Part shown: piece by piece, positions 35,092 through 44,159 of the stretch
How positions within the stretch are numbered: the stretch's first letter is position 1
Layout of the letters: each line of letters opens with the position of its first letter
From: Acidocella aquatica
GTDB taxonomy: Bacteria > Pseudomonadota > Alphaproteobacteria > Acetobacterales > Acetobacteraceae
Direction: 5' to 3'
Length of the DNA stretch: 64,000 nucleotides
Assembly: GCF_030160635.1 (NCBI RefSeq)
Contig: NZ_BSOS01000041.1
Location: 1 to 64,000, forward strand
Notes under the pieces: model-generated
Databases searched by the model: none
What the model saw: only the letters and a program-made list of their open reading frames with translations
What the model was told of the DNA's origin: nothing
Made by a program: the position numbers and the translations under genes

Positions 35092-36141
35092 TTATGTACT
35101 TTCCCGCGCCGCGAGTTCCAGCCCAACATTGACACGCCGCGCCGCCGGGCTGCCGCCCGCGATGCGCGCAAGCAGCATTTCCGCCGCGGTGTGGCCCATG
35201 AGTTTACGTGGTGAGATGATTGTGGTGAGCGACGGCGTGACCAGCGTGCTGACCGGCAGGCCATTGAAGCCGGCGATGGCGATGCGCCCGGGAATTGCGA
35301 TGCCCTCCCGCTGGGCGCGCAGAATGGCGCCAACCGCCATTTCATCACTGGCGAAAAACAGCGCATCAAGCTCCGGGTTGGATTTCAGGATATCTCCAAG
35401 CGCGTTCCAGCCAAGTTGCTGGCTGCCGCCCCCCGGATAATCAAACAGCATATCGCTCGCGATTTTGCTTTCCAGCAGGCGCCGGTGCATGCCATCGTAG
35501 CGCTGTCTCGCGCGATAGTCATCGCGCAGCCTTGTGCCCACGAAGCCGATTTTCCGGTACCCGCGCGAGAGCAAATGTTCGGCCATTTCCATGCCGGCGC
35601 GAACATGCGAGAGGCCGACATTCATGTCGATGCAGCGCGCCCCGTACTCCATCATCTCGACCACCGGCAGCCCGGCATTTTTGAGGATGGTATTGGTGCG
35701 CGGCAGATGCCGAAGGCCCGCGATCATCACGCCGGGCGGCGCCCAGCCGAGCAGGGCCGAAACCAGCTCGGCTTCCCGCTCCAGGTTATAGTCGGTGGTG
35801 CCCAGCAACAACTGGTAGCCGTGCGCCGTCAGCGTTTCCTGCACGCCTTCAATCACCTCGATGAAGACGACGTTCGAGAGAGACGGAACGATGACGGGGA
35901 TAACCTTGGTTTTGGCGGAGGCGAGGGCGCCGGCCATGCGGTTGGGCACATAGCCGAGCTGATCCACCGCCGTGCGAATGCGGCTGCGAAGCGTCTCCGA
36001 GACGCTGTCCGGGCTGTTCAGCGCGCGCGATACAGTAATGGGCGCCACCCGGGCAAGGGTCGCGACATCCGCCAGTGTGACAGCGCCATGGCTGGCGCGG
36101 CGAGCCTCGGTGTTGATGGTTTCAGGCGGGGATTTATCCAA
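35092..36141 (-). CDS. LacI-family transcriptional repressor
   Basis: 349 residues. Helix-turn-helix and hinge at about residues 20–75 (LADVATLARVAPITVSRALN, then LGYVPNRMAGALAS), followed by a periplasmic-binding-protein-like effector domain typical of the GntR/IdnR subgroup. The start is TTG, supported by AAGG 5–6 bp upstream. It is divergent from the ABC importer operon, with two 14-bp palindromes between them. The same palindrome recurs in the ltnD–otnC gap, so it probably controls the whole acid-sugar island in response to the imported compound or a breakdown intermediate. Confidence 0.9.
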   Translation of the reverse strand: MDKSPPETINTEARRASHGAVTLADVATLARVAPITVSRALNSPDSVSETLRSRIRTAVDQLGYVPNRMAGALASAKTKVIPVIVPSLSNVVFIEVIEGVQETLTAHGYQLLLGTTDYNLEREAELVSALLGWAPPGVMIAGLRHLPRTNTILKNAGLPVVEMMEYGARCIDMNVGLSHVRAGMEMAEHLLSRGYRKIGFVGTRLRDDYRARQRYDGMHRRLLESKIASDMLFDYPGGGSQQLGWNALGDILKSNPELDALFFASDEMAVGAILRAQREGIAIPGRIAIAGFNGLPVSTLVTPSLTTIISPRKLMGHTAAEMLLARIAGGSPAARRVNVGLELAAREST

Positions 36142-36227
36142 AATGCCTTGTCTTTCTATGGCCTTGGGCGATTGTTGCCATGTTTACTTCCTCTTGCCGG
36201 TCTCGTCCAGGGCAAATAACAAGAAAA

Positions 36228-36241
36228 TGGTAGCGCTATCA
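36228..36241. promoter_or_regulatory. LacI-type operator O1
   Basis: TGGTAGCGCTATCA is a near-perfect palindrome with the central CG expected of LacI/GntR-family operators. It lies between the regulator and the importer operon, and is identical to the site at 45975. Confidence 0.8.
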
Positions 36242-36248
36242 AAAAATA

Positions 36249-36262
36249 TGGTTGCGCTGTCA
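36249..36262. promoter_or_regulatory. LacI-type operator O2
   Basis: TGGTTGCGCTGTCA is a variant of O1 placed 21 bp (two helical turns) away centre to centre, allowing two dimers on the same DNA face. Confidence 0.65.
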
Positions 36263-36330
36263 TTCGGGGTAACATATAACGCTCCGGCGGCCTGACAGGT
36301 GAGAATCGGGGTACGCATAGGGAACGTTAA

Positions 36331-37896
36331 TTGGTGGAAATTTCAAAGAATTTGCCTCGGGACGCCGCCGTGCAGGATTTGATGAGCCGCACCTCTGGCC
36401 TGCTGGCCGCCGCCGGGATTGATAAGCGCTTCGGAGCCAACAGCGTGTTGCGCAATGTCTCCCTTTCTCTGGCGCCGGGCGAAGTGCATACGCTGATGGG
36501 TGAGAACGGAGCCGGAAAATCCACGCTTTTCCGCATTCTCGCCGGGATTCACCAGCCCGATGCCGGGCAGATCAGCCTGGACGGCGCGGCGCTCGATCTG
36601 CGCAACCCCAGCGCCGCGTATGGCCATGGCATCTACCTGGTTCCTCAGGAGCCGGCATTGTTGAAGGAGCTGAGCGTCGCCGAAAACATGTTCCTCGGGA
36701 TGCTCCCCACGCGCGGCCGTTTTCCTTCCCGGATTGACTGGAAGACCATTCGTGGCCAGGCGCAGGACGCACTCTCGGCGCTCGGGCTGGATGTGGATGT
36801 GCGCGATGACGCCAAGCATCTGAGCATTGCCCAGCAGCAGCTTGTGGAATGCGCCAAGGCGCTGTTGCGCGGGTGCCGGATTATTTTGTTCGATGAGCCG
36901 ACATCCCCCCTCACCGGCCGGGAGGTGGGGATTCTATTCGCCATCATGCGCCGGTTGCGCGGGCAGGGCTGCACGCTGGGTTTTATCAGCCATCGCATGG
37001 AAGAGGTAAGCGAGATCAGCGACCGCGTAAGCGTTCTGCGTGATGGCGCGGTGACCGATGAGGTGGGCCGCGACGGGTTCGACCGCGCCCGCCTGGTACG
37101 CGCCATGGTGGGGCGTGAGGTAATTTTTGATCGCAGGCGGGTTCGCCGGGAGGCCCAGGGCGAGCCTGTGTTGAGCGTGCGCGGCCTGGCGCATGCGCCG
37201 GTGTTCTCAGGGGTGGATTTTGATGTCCGCCCAGGTGAGATCCTCGGCTTTTCAGGATTGATCGGCTCCGGCCGCACAGAAATCGCCGAGGCGGTGTGCG
37301 GCTTGCGCGCGAAGTCCGGCGGCAGCGTAATGCTGGCCGGCCGGGACATCTCCACTTCATCAATTGGCGATATTATCGAGGCCGGGCTGGTTTATGTGCC
37401 TGAGGACCGCGCGCGCCATGGCGTGATCCTTCCCATGTCGATCCGCGACAACGCAACCGCCGGGCAGATCGGCCGGCTGCAGCGCAAGAGCGGCATCCTC
37501 AACCGCGGACGTGAAATTGCGATCGCCAACGACACGATGCACCGCTACCAGGTGCGCGCGCGCGGGATTGACCAGCCGGCCGGCCAGCTTTCGGGCGGCA
37601 ACCAGCAGAAGATCGTGTTCGGCAAATGGATGAGCACAAACCCGAAGGTTGCAATTCTAGATGAGCCGACGCGCGGCGTGGACGTCGGCGCGAAGGATGA
37701 GATTTACCGGTTGATCGAGGAATTATCGGCGCAGGGGATGGCCATTGTCGTCATATCGTCGGAGCTGGAAGAGTTGATCGTATTATGCGACAGGGTGATT
37801 GCGATTTATGGCGGAAAAATCGCGGCCGAATTAAAGGGTGCGGATGTGACCGCCGCACGCGTCGGCGCTGCGTTCCTCGGCGCGGAGGCGCATTGA
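36331..37896 (+). CDS. Sugar ABC transporter ATP-binding protein (two-domain, RbsA/LsrA/RhaT type)
   Basis: 521 residues with two nucleotide-binding domains. The first has Walker A GENGAGKST and a weak signature (LSIAQQQLVECAK) with IILFDEPTSPL; the second has a degenerate Walker A (GLIGSGRTEI), a full signature LSGGNQQKIVFGK and VAILDEPTRGVDVG. This pattern is normal for monosaccharide importers. The start is TTG or the adjacent GTG; an ATG 17 codons inside is possible but would leave little before the first domain. First gene of the four-gene importer operon. Confidence 0.9.
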   Translation: MVEISKNLPRDAAVQDLMSRTSGLLAAAGIDKRFGANSVLRNVSLSLAPGEVHTLMGENGAGKSTLFRILAGIHQPDAGQISLDGAALDLRNPSAAYGHGIYLVPQEPALLKELSVAENMFLGMLPTRGRFPSRIDWKTIRGQAQDALSALGLDVDVRDDAKHLSIAQQQLVECAKALLRGCRIILFDEPTSPLTGREVGILFAIMRRLRGQGCTLGFISHRMEEVSEISDRVSVLRDGAVTDEVGRDGFDRARLVRAMVGREVIFDRRRVRREAQGEPVLSVRGLAHAPVFSGVDFDVRPGEILGFSGLIGSGRTEIAEAVCGLRAKSGGSVMLAGRDISTSSIGDIIEAGLVYVPEDRARHGVILPMSIRDNATAGQIGRLQRKSGILNRGREIAIANDTMHRYQVRARGIDQPAGQLSGGNQQKIVFGKWMSTNPKVAILDEPTRGVDVGAKDEIYRLIEELSAQGMAIVVISSELEELIVLCDRVIAIYGGKIAAELKGADVTAARVGAAFLGAEAH

Positions 37897-37897
37897 G

Positions 37898-38899
37898 ATG
37901 AACAGCGCCGCCACGGCCACATCGGAGCCCGGCCACCGCGCAAAACCCCGGCCGCGCCGCCGGGAGCTTCGTGAAGTCACGCTTCTGGTTGCGACATTTG
38001 TGGTGGTGCTCGGGGTCGGGGCGCTGCGGCCAAGCTTTATGTCCTTCAGCAATATCGAATTCATGGTCCTCAGCTCCGTTGTTTTGGGGCTGGTCGGCAT
38101 CAGCCAGACCTTCGTTATCATAACACGCGGGATTGATCTTTCAGTCTCCGCCGTTCTGGGTTTGAGCGCGATGGTTTTTGGGCTGCTCTCCACAACATCC
38201 AGTATGCCGCTCTGGCAGGTGTTGCCACTCTGCATGGCCATGGGCGCGGTGCTTGGCTGCCTCAATGGCTTTTTGGTCGCCTGGCTTAAAATCCCGCCGA
38301 TTATCGCAACGCTGGGGACGTACAGCCTTTATGGCGGGCTGACATTTATCTATTCCAACGGGCTGCAGGTGGACCAGGTCTCGCCAGATTTCGCCGCATT
38401 CGGCAATGGAAATCTCATCCCCTTCCTACCGGTGCCAACGCCCGTGCTTGCACTTATCGCTGTTGCAACGGCTGCCTGGTTTGTCCTGAACCACATGAAG
38501 TTTGGCCGCAATATTCTGGCAATCGGCAACAATGCCGCCGCGGCCTATAACGCCGGTATTTCTGTGCGCCGCACACTGCTGGCAGTGTATACCATCTCCG
38601 GTGCGCTGGCGGCTTTCGCTGGGCTCGTGTTCGTGGCCTATACCGGGTCCGCAACAGCCACAACCGGCACGGGCGACCATGTCGAGCTGCAATCCATAGC
38701 GATCGCGCTGATCGGCGGCACGGCGATCGCGGGCGGGCGGGGCAATCTCGCCGGCACGGTAATCGGCAGTGTGTTCCTGAGCGTCGTCATCACCGCGCTG
38801 GTGTTTCTGCAGGTTCCCGCGATCTGGTATTCGGCGGGTGAGGGGCTGATGATCCTCGCCGCCGTCACGCTTGGCGCAAGGCGGAGTTCAAACCCATGA
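37898..38899 (+). CDS. Sugar ABC transporter permease 1
   Basis: 333 residues, about eight to ten membrane helices, BPD_transp_2 family. Conserved parts are FVIITRGIDLSVSAVLGLSA and the GNNAAAAYNAGISVRRTLL coupling region, then GGTAIAGGRGNLAGTVIG. The N-terminal 25 residues are Arg/Pro-rich and cytoplasmic. It begins one base after the ATPase stop, and its end overlaps the second permease by 4 bp. Confidence 0.9.
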   Translation: MNSAATATSEPGHRAKPRPRRRELREVTLLVATFVVVLGVGALRPSFMSFSNIEFMVLSSVVLGLVGISQTFVIITRGIDLSVSAVLGLSAMVFGLLSTTSSMPLWQVLPLCMAMGAVLGCLNGFLVAWLKIPPIIATLGTYSLYGGLTFIYSNGLQVDQVSPDFAAFGNGNLIPFLPVPTPVLALIAVATAAWFVLNHMKFGRNILAIGNNAAAAYNAGISVRRTLLAVYTISGALAAFAGLVFVAYTGSATATTGTGDHVELQSIAIALIGGTAIAGGRGNLAGTVIGSVFLSVVITALVFLQVPAIWYSAGEGLMILAAVTLGARRSSNP

Positions 38900-39912
38900 A
38901 ATATCTGTTCCCCCGCCAACCATGGGACCGTGCGCTGGTCGCGATTTTGGTGGCGCTCTTCTCAGGGTTCTGCATTTTTACACCGGGCTTCTATGACGGT
39001 TTCCACGGTACCCTCGCGATCACCGAAGAGTTTCTGCCGTTCGGCTTTGTGGCTTTAGGACTCTCGGTGGTGATCCTAACCGGCGGCATTGACCTTTCGG
39101 TTGGTTCCATCTCGGGGCTTGCGGCTGTCATCATGGCCATCCTCATCAAATCCTACGGCTTGAATACCTGGCTTGCGGTGTTGCTGGCGATTGGCGCCGG
39201 CGGTGGCCTTGGGTGGTTGAACGGGCAAATTATCACCCGCCTGCGCGTGGAACCGCTGATTGCGACACTGTCCACGAATTTCATCTATTCCAGCATCGCC
39301 ATCGCGCTTGCCGGCGCATCGCCGCCTTACGGGTTCGGCCCGGCATTCGGTGAACTTGGAACCGGCGCCCTGGCGGGGTGGGTGCCCGTGCAGTTAGTGA
39401 TATTTATCGTCCTGGCCATCGGATTTTCGGGGCTGATAACCCGCACCGGGTATGGCCGCAGGCTGGTGATGATCGGCTATAACCGGGATGCGGCGCATTA
39501 TGCCGGTGTTTCCGTTGCCTCCGTTGAGCGGCGCGCCTATTGCATCAGCGGCATAATGGCAGCCTTCGCGGGCATTGTTCTCGCATCTTATTACGATGCC
39601 GTCCGTGCCGATATGGGCGACATCCTGCTGCTGACTTCGATCACCATGGTCGTGCTGGGCGGCATCAGTATATTCGGAGGCGAAGGCGGAATTCTCGGCG
39701 TAACTCTCGCGGTGATGATCCTTGGGGTTCTTCGCCAGGGGATGTTGATCGCCGGCTTTTCAGACATGGTCACAACAATGCTGATCGGCGCCATTTTGCT
39801 CTCATCCATCGCCATCAAAAATCTTTTTTCCAGCCGGGGTTTTGATCTTGGTTCTATAATCCGGCGCCTATCCTCGTTGCGCCCGCCGGAGCGCATGGCC
39901 CCCAGATCCTAG
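38896..39912 (+). CDS. Sugar ABC transporter permease 2
   Basis: 338 residues, same family as the preceding permease. It shows VILTGGIDLSVGSISGLA, GYNRDAAHYAGVSVASVERR and LGGISIFGGEGGILGVTL. Two different permeases with one double ATPase and a terminal binding protein reproduce the lsrACDB / rhaTPQS layout. Starts at an ATGA overlap with permease 1. Confidence 0.9.
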   Translation: MKYLFPRQPWDRALVAILVALFSGFCIFTPGFYDGFHGTLAITEEFLPFGFVALGLSVVILTGGIDLSVGSISGLAAVIMAILIKSYGLNTWLAVLLAIGAGGGLGWLNGQIITRLRVEPLIATLSTNFIYSSIAIALAGASPPYGFGPAFGELGTGALAGWVPVQLVIFIVLAIGFSGLITRTGYGRRLVMIGYNRDAAHYAGVSVASVERRAYCISGIMAAFAGIVLASYYDAVRADMGDILLLTSITMVVLGGISIFGGEGGILGVTLAVMILGVLRQGMLIAGFSDMVTTMLIGAILLSSIAIKNLFSSRGFDLGSIIRRLSSLRPPERMAPRS

Positions 39913-39969
39913 AGCAAAACACCGGATTACGTGCCTGCGACGATAACAAAAAACTCATGTAGGGATATT

Positions 39970-40965
39970 ATGAAGCCACTTATCAAAATGTTATTGGTTT
40001 CGGCCAGCCTGGGCGCCATGGCAACGGCCGCTCATGCACAGATGTCGATTGACACGTCCAAGACCATCAAAGTTGCGATGGTTCCAAAGCTGATCGGGCT
40101 TTCGGTCTTTAAGGCCAATGAGCAAGGAGCAATTGAAGCCGCAAAATCGCTCAACATCAATTTTCTCTACACCGGCCCCGTGACCGCCTCCGCGCAAGGC
40201 CAGGTTGACATCATCAATAGCCTGGTTGCGCGGAAGTTTGATGCCATCACGGTGACATCAAACAATCCGACGGAGCTTGCGCCATCGCTGAAGCGGGCGA
40301 TGGCCCAGGGTATCGCCGTGGTGAGCTATGATTCCGATGTCTCGCCCGACGCACGGGATTTCTTCATTCAGAATACGGCCTATCCGGCGATGGGCAAGGC
40401 GCTGGTAGACTCCGTTGAAGCCTATGCCGGCCCAAATGCGCAAGTCGCCATTTTGTCTTCAACACCTGATGCGGCTATTCAAAACGCATGGCTGGGCGCG
40501 GTAAAAACCTATATGGCGGCAACTTATCCAAATATGAAAGTGGTGACCACGCAATATGGCCAGTCCAGCCCGTCGCTGTCACTGTCGGCGGGTCTGAATA
40601 TTCTGCATGCCTATCCGCAGGTAACCGCGATTATCGCGCCGGACGGTGCGGCGGAAGTGGGCGCCGCCGCGGCAATTGAAAAACTTGGAATGCAGGGCAA
40701 GGTTTTTGCCACCGGCGCGAGCGATCCGAACTCGATCCGTCAATACGTTAAGGATGGCGTCATCAAGGCCAGCCCGCTTTGGGATGAGGTGGGAGAAGGC
40801 AAGCTGGTCATGTATGTGGCGCGTCTGGCCGCCAACCATGCACTGAAACCAGACGACACCTTTACCGTGCCGGGGCTTGGCACCTATACTGTCAACAACA
40901 AGGTGATCATTTTCAGCGAGCCTCTGGTTTTCACAGCGGAAAATATCGATAAATACAATTTCTAA
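39970..40965 (+). CDS. Sugar ABC transporter substrate-binding protein (LsrB/RhaS-like)
   Basis: 331 residues. Signal peptide 1–23 (ATAAHAQ), then a two-lobe type I periplasmic binding fold. The C-terminal FTAENIDKYNF is typical of the LsrB/RhaS branch, where the ending is close to DNIDKYDF. The ligand is not known; the neighbouring enzymes suggest a four-carbon sugar acid, its lactone or a related sugar. The ATG at 39970, with TAGGGA upstream, gives a proper signal peptide, so the in-frame ATG-less extension to 39931 is rejected. Confidence 0.9.
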   Translation: MKPLIKMLLVSASLGAMATAAHAQMSIDTSKTIKVAMVPKLIGLSVFKANEQGAIEAAKSLNINFLYTGPVTASAQGQVDIINSLVARKFDAITVTSNNPTELAPSLKRAMAQGIAVVSYDSDVSPDARDFFIQNTAYPAMGKALVDSVEAYAGPNAQVAILSSTPDAAIQNAWLGAVKTYMAATYPNMKVVTTQYGQSSPSLSLSAGLNILHAYPQVTAIIAPDGAAEVGAAAAIEKLGMQGKVFATGASDPNSIRQYVKDGVIKASPLWDEVGEGKLVMYVARLAANHALKPDDTFTVPGLGTYTVNNKVIIFSEPLVFTAENIDKYNF

Positions 40966-41034
40966 AGCCACCGAAACAATCCGCCGGCTGCAGAAAGCCG
41001 GCGGATAAGACCTACACACCATGGAGAGCAGTGA

Positions 41035-41922
41035 ATGAAACGGATAGTATTTACAGGCGGCAGCGGCAAGGCGGGAAAGCACGCCGTGCAGCATCTCGTC
41101 GAGCACGGTTACCGCGTGCTGAATATCGACACGAAACCGCTTGATAATCCGCAAGTCCGTACCTTGATCACGGACCTCACCGATCAGGGCCAGGTATTCA
41201 ATGCACTGTCGAGCTATACCGGCCTGCATGAATTCGATGCCTCGCTGCGTCCCGAACCGATCGATGCGGTCGTGCATTTTGCCGCCATTCCGCGCATTAT
41301 GATCACGCCCGATAACGAAGTGTTCCGCATCAACACGCTCAGTACCTATAACGTCATCGAAGCTGCGGTGAAGCTCGGCATCAAAAAAATCATCATTGCG
41401 TCGAGCGAGACGATTTATGGGCTTGTCTTCGCCAATGAACCACGCGACCCCGTCTATTTCCCGCTCGATGAGGAATACCCCGTTGATCCGATGGACAGCT
41501 ACGCGCTCTCCAAACTTTGCAACGAGAATACCGCGAAGGCTTTCGCGCTGCGCTCCGGGATCGATATATATTCAATCCGTATAGGCAACGTGATCGAGCC
41601 GCACGAGTATGCGAACTTCCCTAAATTTTTTGTTGATCCTGGCTTCCGCAAGCGGATTGCGTGGAGCTACATCGACGCCCGTGACCTAGGTGAGATCACC
41701 CGGCTTGGCATCGAGAAGGACGGTCTGGGCTTCCAGGTGTTCAACGGCGTCAGCGGCGATACCTCGTCCGACCTTCCAACAGCTGAGCTGCTTCGCCGTT
41801 TCTATCCAAACGCGCCGGTGCGCGGCACACTCGGGGAATTTGAAACACTGCTCTCCAACCGGAAAACATGCGATGTCCTCGGATTCAAACAAGCTCATTT
41901 CTGGCGCGACTATGTCAAATAA
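41035..41922 (+). CDS. NAD-dependent epimerase/dehydratase-family protein (candidate sugar or sugar-acid dehydrogenase)
   Basis: 295 residues, extended SDR fold. Rossmann motif GGSGKAGKHAVQHL at the N-terminus (TGGSGKAG, variant of TGxxGxxG), active site SSETIYG followed by YALSK (YxxxK). The substrate is unknown. Its place in a four-carbon acid-sugar island makes it a candidate for a D-erythronate dehydrogenase (DenD-like) role or for oxidising an aldose or uronate; this is an inference. It lies 69 bp after the binding-protein gene and overlaps the next gene by 11 bp. Confidence 0.75.
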   Translation: MKRIVFTGGSGKAGKHAVQHLVEHGYRVLNIDTKPLDNPQVRTLITDLTDQGQVFNALSSYTGLHEFDASLRPEPIDAVVHFAAIPRIMITPDNEVFRINTLSTYNVIEAAVKLGIKKIIIASSETIYGLVFANEPRDPVYFPLDEEYPVDPMDSYALSKLCNENTAKAFALRSGIDIYSIRIGNVIEPHEYANFPKFFVDPGFRKRIAWSYIDARDLGEITRLGIEKDGLGFQVFNGVSGDTSSDLPTAELLRRFYPNAPVRGTLGEFETLLSNRKTCDVLGFKQAHFWRDYVK

Positions 41923-42826
41923 CCCGAATACCTCCGAGCGGATCGGTTTCATCGGCGTTGGGCTGATGGGCCATGGCATAGCGAAAAATATTCTCGAAGC
42001 CGGCTATCCTCTTACCGTGCTGGCGAATCGCAACCGGGTGCCGGTTGAGGATTTGCTGGCACGTGGCGCCGCGGAAGCAAGTTCCGCGAAGGCATTGGCG
42101 CAAGCGGTGGACATCGTCTTTCTCTGCGTCACGGGTAGCCCCCAGGTGGTGTCGATTATCAACGGGGAAAATGGCCTGGCGGCGGCAGGGAAAAAACTGC
42201 TGATCGTTGATTGTTCGACCTCCGACCCATCCGTCACCACCGCGCTGGCGGGTGAACTCGCGGGCCGGGAGATCACCCTGATCGACGCCCCGCTCAGCCG
42301 GACGCCGAAAGATGCTTGGGCCGGCACGCTTGATGTGATGATCGGCGGGGCGGATGACGTTGTTGCGCGTGTGAGGCCGATTATCGAATCATTTTCTCAG
42401 CGCATGGTCCACACCGGCCCAACCGGCACCGGCCACACGATGAAACTGCTGAATAATTTCATATCGCTGGGTTATGGCGCGCTCTATTCCGAAGCCCTGA
42501 TGCTGGGCGCCAAAGCTGGATTGCGCGCGGATATATTCGACCAGGTAATTCGGGGTGGCCGAATGGATTGCCCATTCTATCAGACATTTTTCAAATATGT
42601 GATAGAACGTGATCGCGATGCGCATAAATTCACGCTCAACAATGCGCTGAAGGACCTTACTTACCTCTCTGCCTTCGCCATCAACGCGGGTGCCGCGAAT
42701 CCTGTTTCCGCCGCGGTGCGCAATTCCTATGCGCTAGCCATAGGTGCCGGGCGCGGCGATGACTATGTGCCGATGCTCTCGGATATTGTTGCCGCTCTCA
42801 ACGGCATCCAGCCAGAACCAGGCTGA
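41912..42826 (+). CDS. 3-hydroxyisobutyrate dehydrogenase-family oxidoreductase
   Basis: 304 residues from the ATG at 41912. Rossmann motif RIGFIGVGLMGHGIAKNIL, a divergent substrate signature (DAPLSRTPKDAWAGTLDVM instead of DAPVSGG...), and the catalytic-Lys segment GTGHTMKLLNNFISLG. The altered signature suggests a substrate different from 3-hydroxyisobutyrate or L-threonate. It is last in the ABC operon and ends at a bidirectional terminator shared with the otnK operon. An upstream in-frame region to 41690 lies inside the preceding gene and is rejected. Confidence 0.82.
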   Translation: MSNNPNTSERIGFIGVGLMGHGIAKNILEAGYPLTVLANRNRVPVEDLLARGAAEASSAKALAQAVDIVFLCVTGSPQVVSIINGENGLAAAGKKLLIVDCSTSDPSVTTALAGELAGREITLIDAPLSRTPKDAWAGTLDVMIGGADDVVARVRPIIESFSQRMVHTGPTGTGHTMKLLNNFISLGYGALYSEALMLGAKAGLRADIFDQVIRGGRMDCPFYQTFFKYVIERDRDAHKFTLNNALKDLTYLSAFAINAGAANPVSAAVRNSYALAIGAGRGDDYVPMLSDIVAALNGIQPEPG

Positions 42827-42855
42827 GACAAAGTCAAACCCTGCATGTATTCTCA

Positions 42856-42888
42856 AAAACACGGCCTATTCACAATAGGCCGTGTTTT
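42856..42888. terminator. Bidirectional Rho-independent terminator
   Basis: Fifteen-base arms (AAAACACGGCCTATT and its complement) close over a CAC loop, with A-run on one side and T-run on the other. It separates the ABC/dehydrogenase operon from the convergent ltnD–otnI–otnK operon. Confidence 0.93.
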
Positions 42889-42890
42889 CG

Positions 42891-44159
42891 TTAATGCATC
42901 ATCGCCAGTGCGCGCATGAAGAAGTCCTGGCCGCCGAAATTGCCTGATTTCAGAGCAAGCAACATGCCGGCATCCTTCCCGCCCAAGCTGCGCAACACGG
43001 GTACACCGGGGGCAATTTCCGGGCCAAGCTGAAAGGCTGATATCCCCAAGCGGTTTATCACCGCGCCGGAGGTCTCGCCACCGCCAACAACCAGGCGCCT
43101 AACGCCGCGCGCCACGAGCCCAGCGGCAATCGCAGCCATCGCTTGTTCAATGGCATGGCCGGCGCGCTCGCGCCCATAGCGCTCCTGCAGGCTCGCCACC
43201 TCTTCGGTTGAGCCGCTGCTGGCGATCAGTACCGGGGCAGTGGCCAGGCGCGCCGCCGCCCATTCCAGCGCATCTTCGATTTCTGCTGAATTATCCATTA
43301 TGTTTTCAGTTCGCAGGCGCAAGACCGGCAAAAACTGCGCGGCGGCGTCAATCTGTTCCAGCGTGGCTTTTGAACAGCTTCCCACCAGGCAAGCCGCAAG
43401 CCCGCCAACAGGCGCGCCTGCATCCGACGGTTTCGCGACGCTGTTCACCGCAAGCGCGCGTGCAAGCCCCAGGCCCAGCCCGGATGCGCCAACGGAAAGT
43501 TTCTGGCCGATGGCGGCGGCGCCGATCGCGAGCAGGTCGCTCTCCCTGATGGCATCAATAATCGCGATGCCGCGATGCTGCTGCGCGAGTTCACGCTGGC
43601 GCGTCAAAATCGCTGCTGGCCCGCGTGCGACAACCTCCGCGTCTATCAGACCGATCTGCGCATCGCCACACTGGCGCTGCAAAACGCGTACGAGGTTGGA
43701 ATCCCGCATCGGGTTTAGCGGATGATCTTTCAACGGGCTTTCATTCAACGGAACGCCGTTCACGAATAGATGGCCCTGGTAGACGGTCCGGCCTGTTTCA
43801 GGAAATGCAGGTGTAACCAACAGACTTTCTACGCCGCCGTCAGCCTGCAACGCCAAGGTTACCGGCCCGATATTGCCCGCATCCGTTGAATCGAATGTGG
43901 AACATATTTTGAACATCACATGCGCCGCACCTTGGCCCCGCAGCCAGCGCGCCGCGGCGCGGGAGCTGGCAACCGCATCGGCCGCCGCGATAGACCGGCT
44001 TTTCAATGAGACGACGACAGCATCAACGTCCGCCAGGGGCAAGCCTGCCGCAGGAACGCCAATCGTCTGCACAGTCCGCAGGCCGTTGCGTGTCAGCGTG
44101 TTCGCAAGATCGGAGGCGCCAGTGTAATCATCGGCGATGCAGCCAAGGCGCAGGCTCAT
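42891..44159 (-). CDS. otnK: 3-oxo-tetronate kinase (four-carbon acid sugar kinase, DUF1537)
   Basis: 422 residues. N-terminal LGCIADDYTGASDLAN with the DD and TGA of the substrate site, and a C-terminal nucleotide-binding part with RRLVVGGGETSGAVINRLG (GGETS motif) and the conserved PGVPVLRSLGG / LALKSGNFGG. In the established pathway it phosphorylates 3-oxo-tetronate at C4. It is the last gene of the ltnD–otnI–otnK operon; its start overlaps otnI by 4 bp. Confidence 0.92.
   Translation of the reverse strand: MSLRLGCIADDYTGASDLANTLTRNGLRTVQTIGVPAAGLPLADVDAVVVSLKSRSIAAADAVASSRAAARWLRGQGAAHVMFKICSTFDSTDAGNIGPVTLALQADGGVESLLVTPAFPETGRTVYQGHLFVNGVPLNESPLKDHPLNPMRDSNLVRVLQRQCGDAQIGLIDAEVVARGPAAILTRQRELAQQHRGIAIIDAIRESDLLAIGAAAIGQKLSVGASGLGLGLARALAVNSVAKPSDAGAPVGGLAACLVGSCSKATLEQIDAAAQFLPVLRLRTENIMDNSAEIEDALEWAAARLATAPVLIASSGSTEEVASLQERYGRERAGHAIEQAMAAIAAGLVARGVRRLVVGGGETSGAVINRLGISAFQLGPEIAPGVPVLRSLGGKDAGMLLALKSGNFGGQDFFMRALAMMH

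Noticed and set aside
36181-36330. Riboswitch in the leader of the ABC importer operon
   Set aside because: The only clear structure is the pair of LacI-type palindromes; no aptamer-like multi-helix arrangement is seen.
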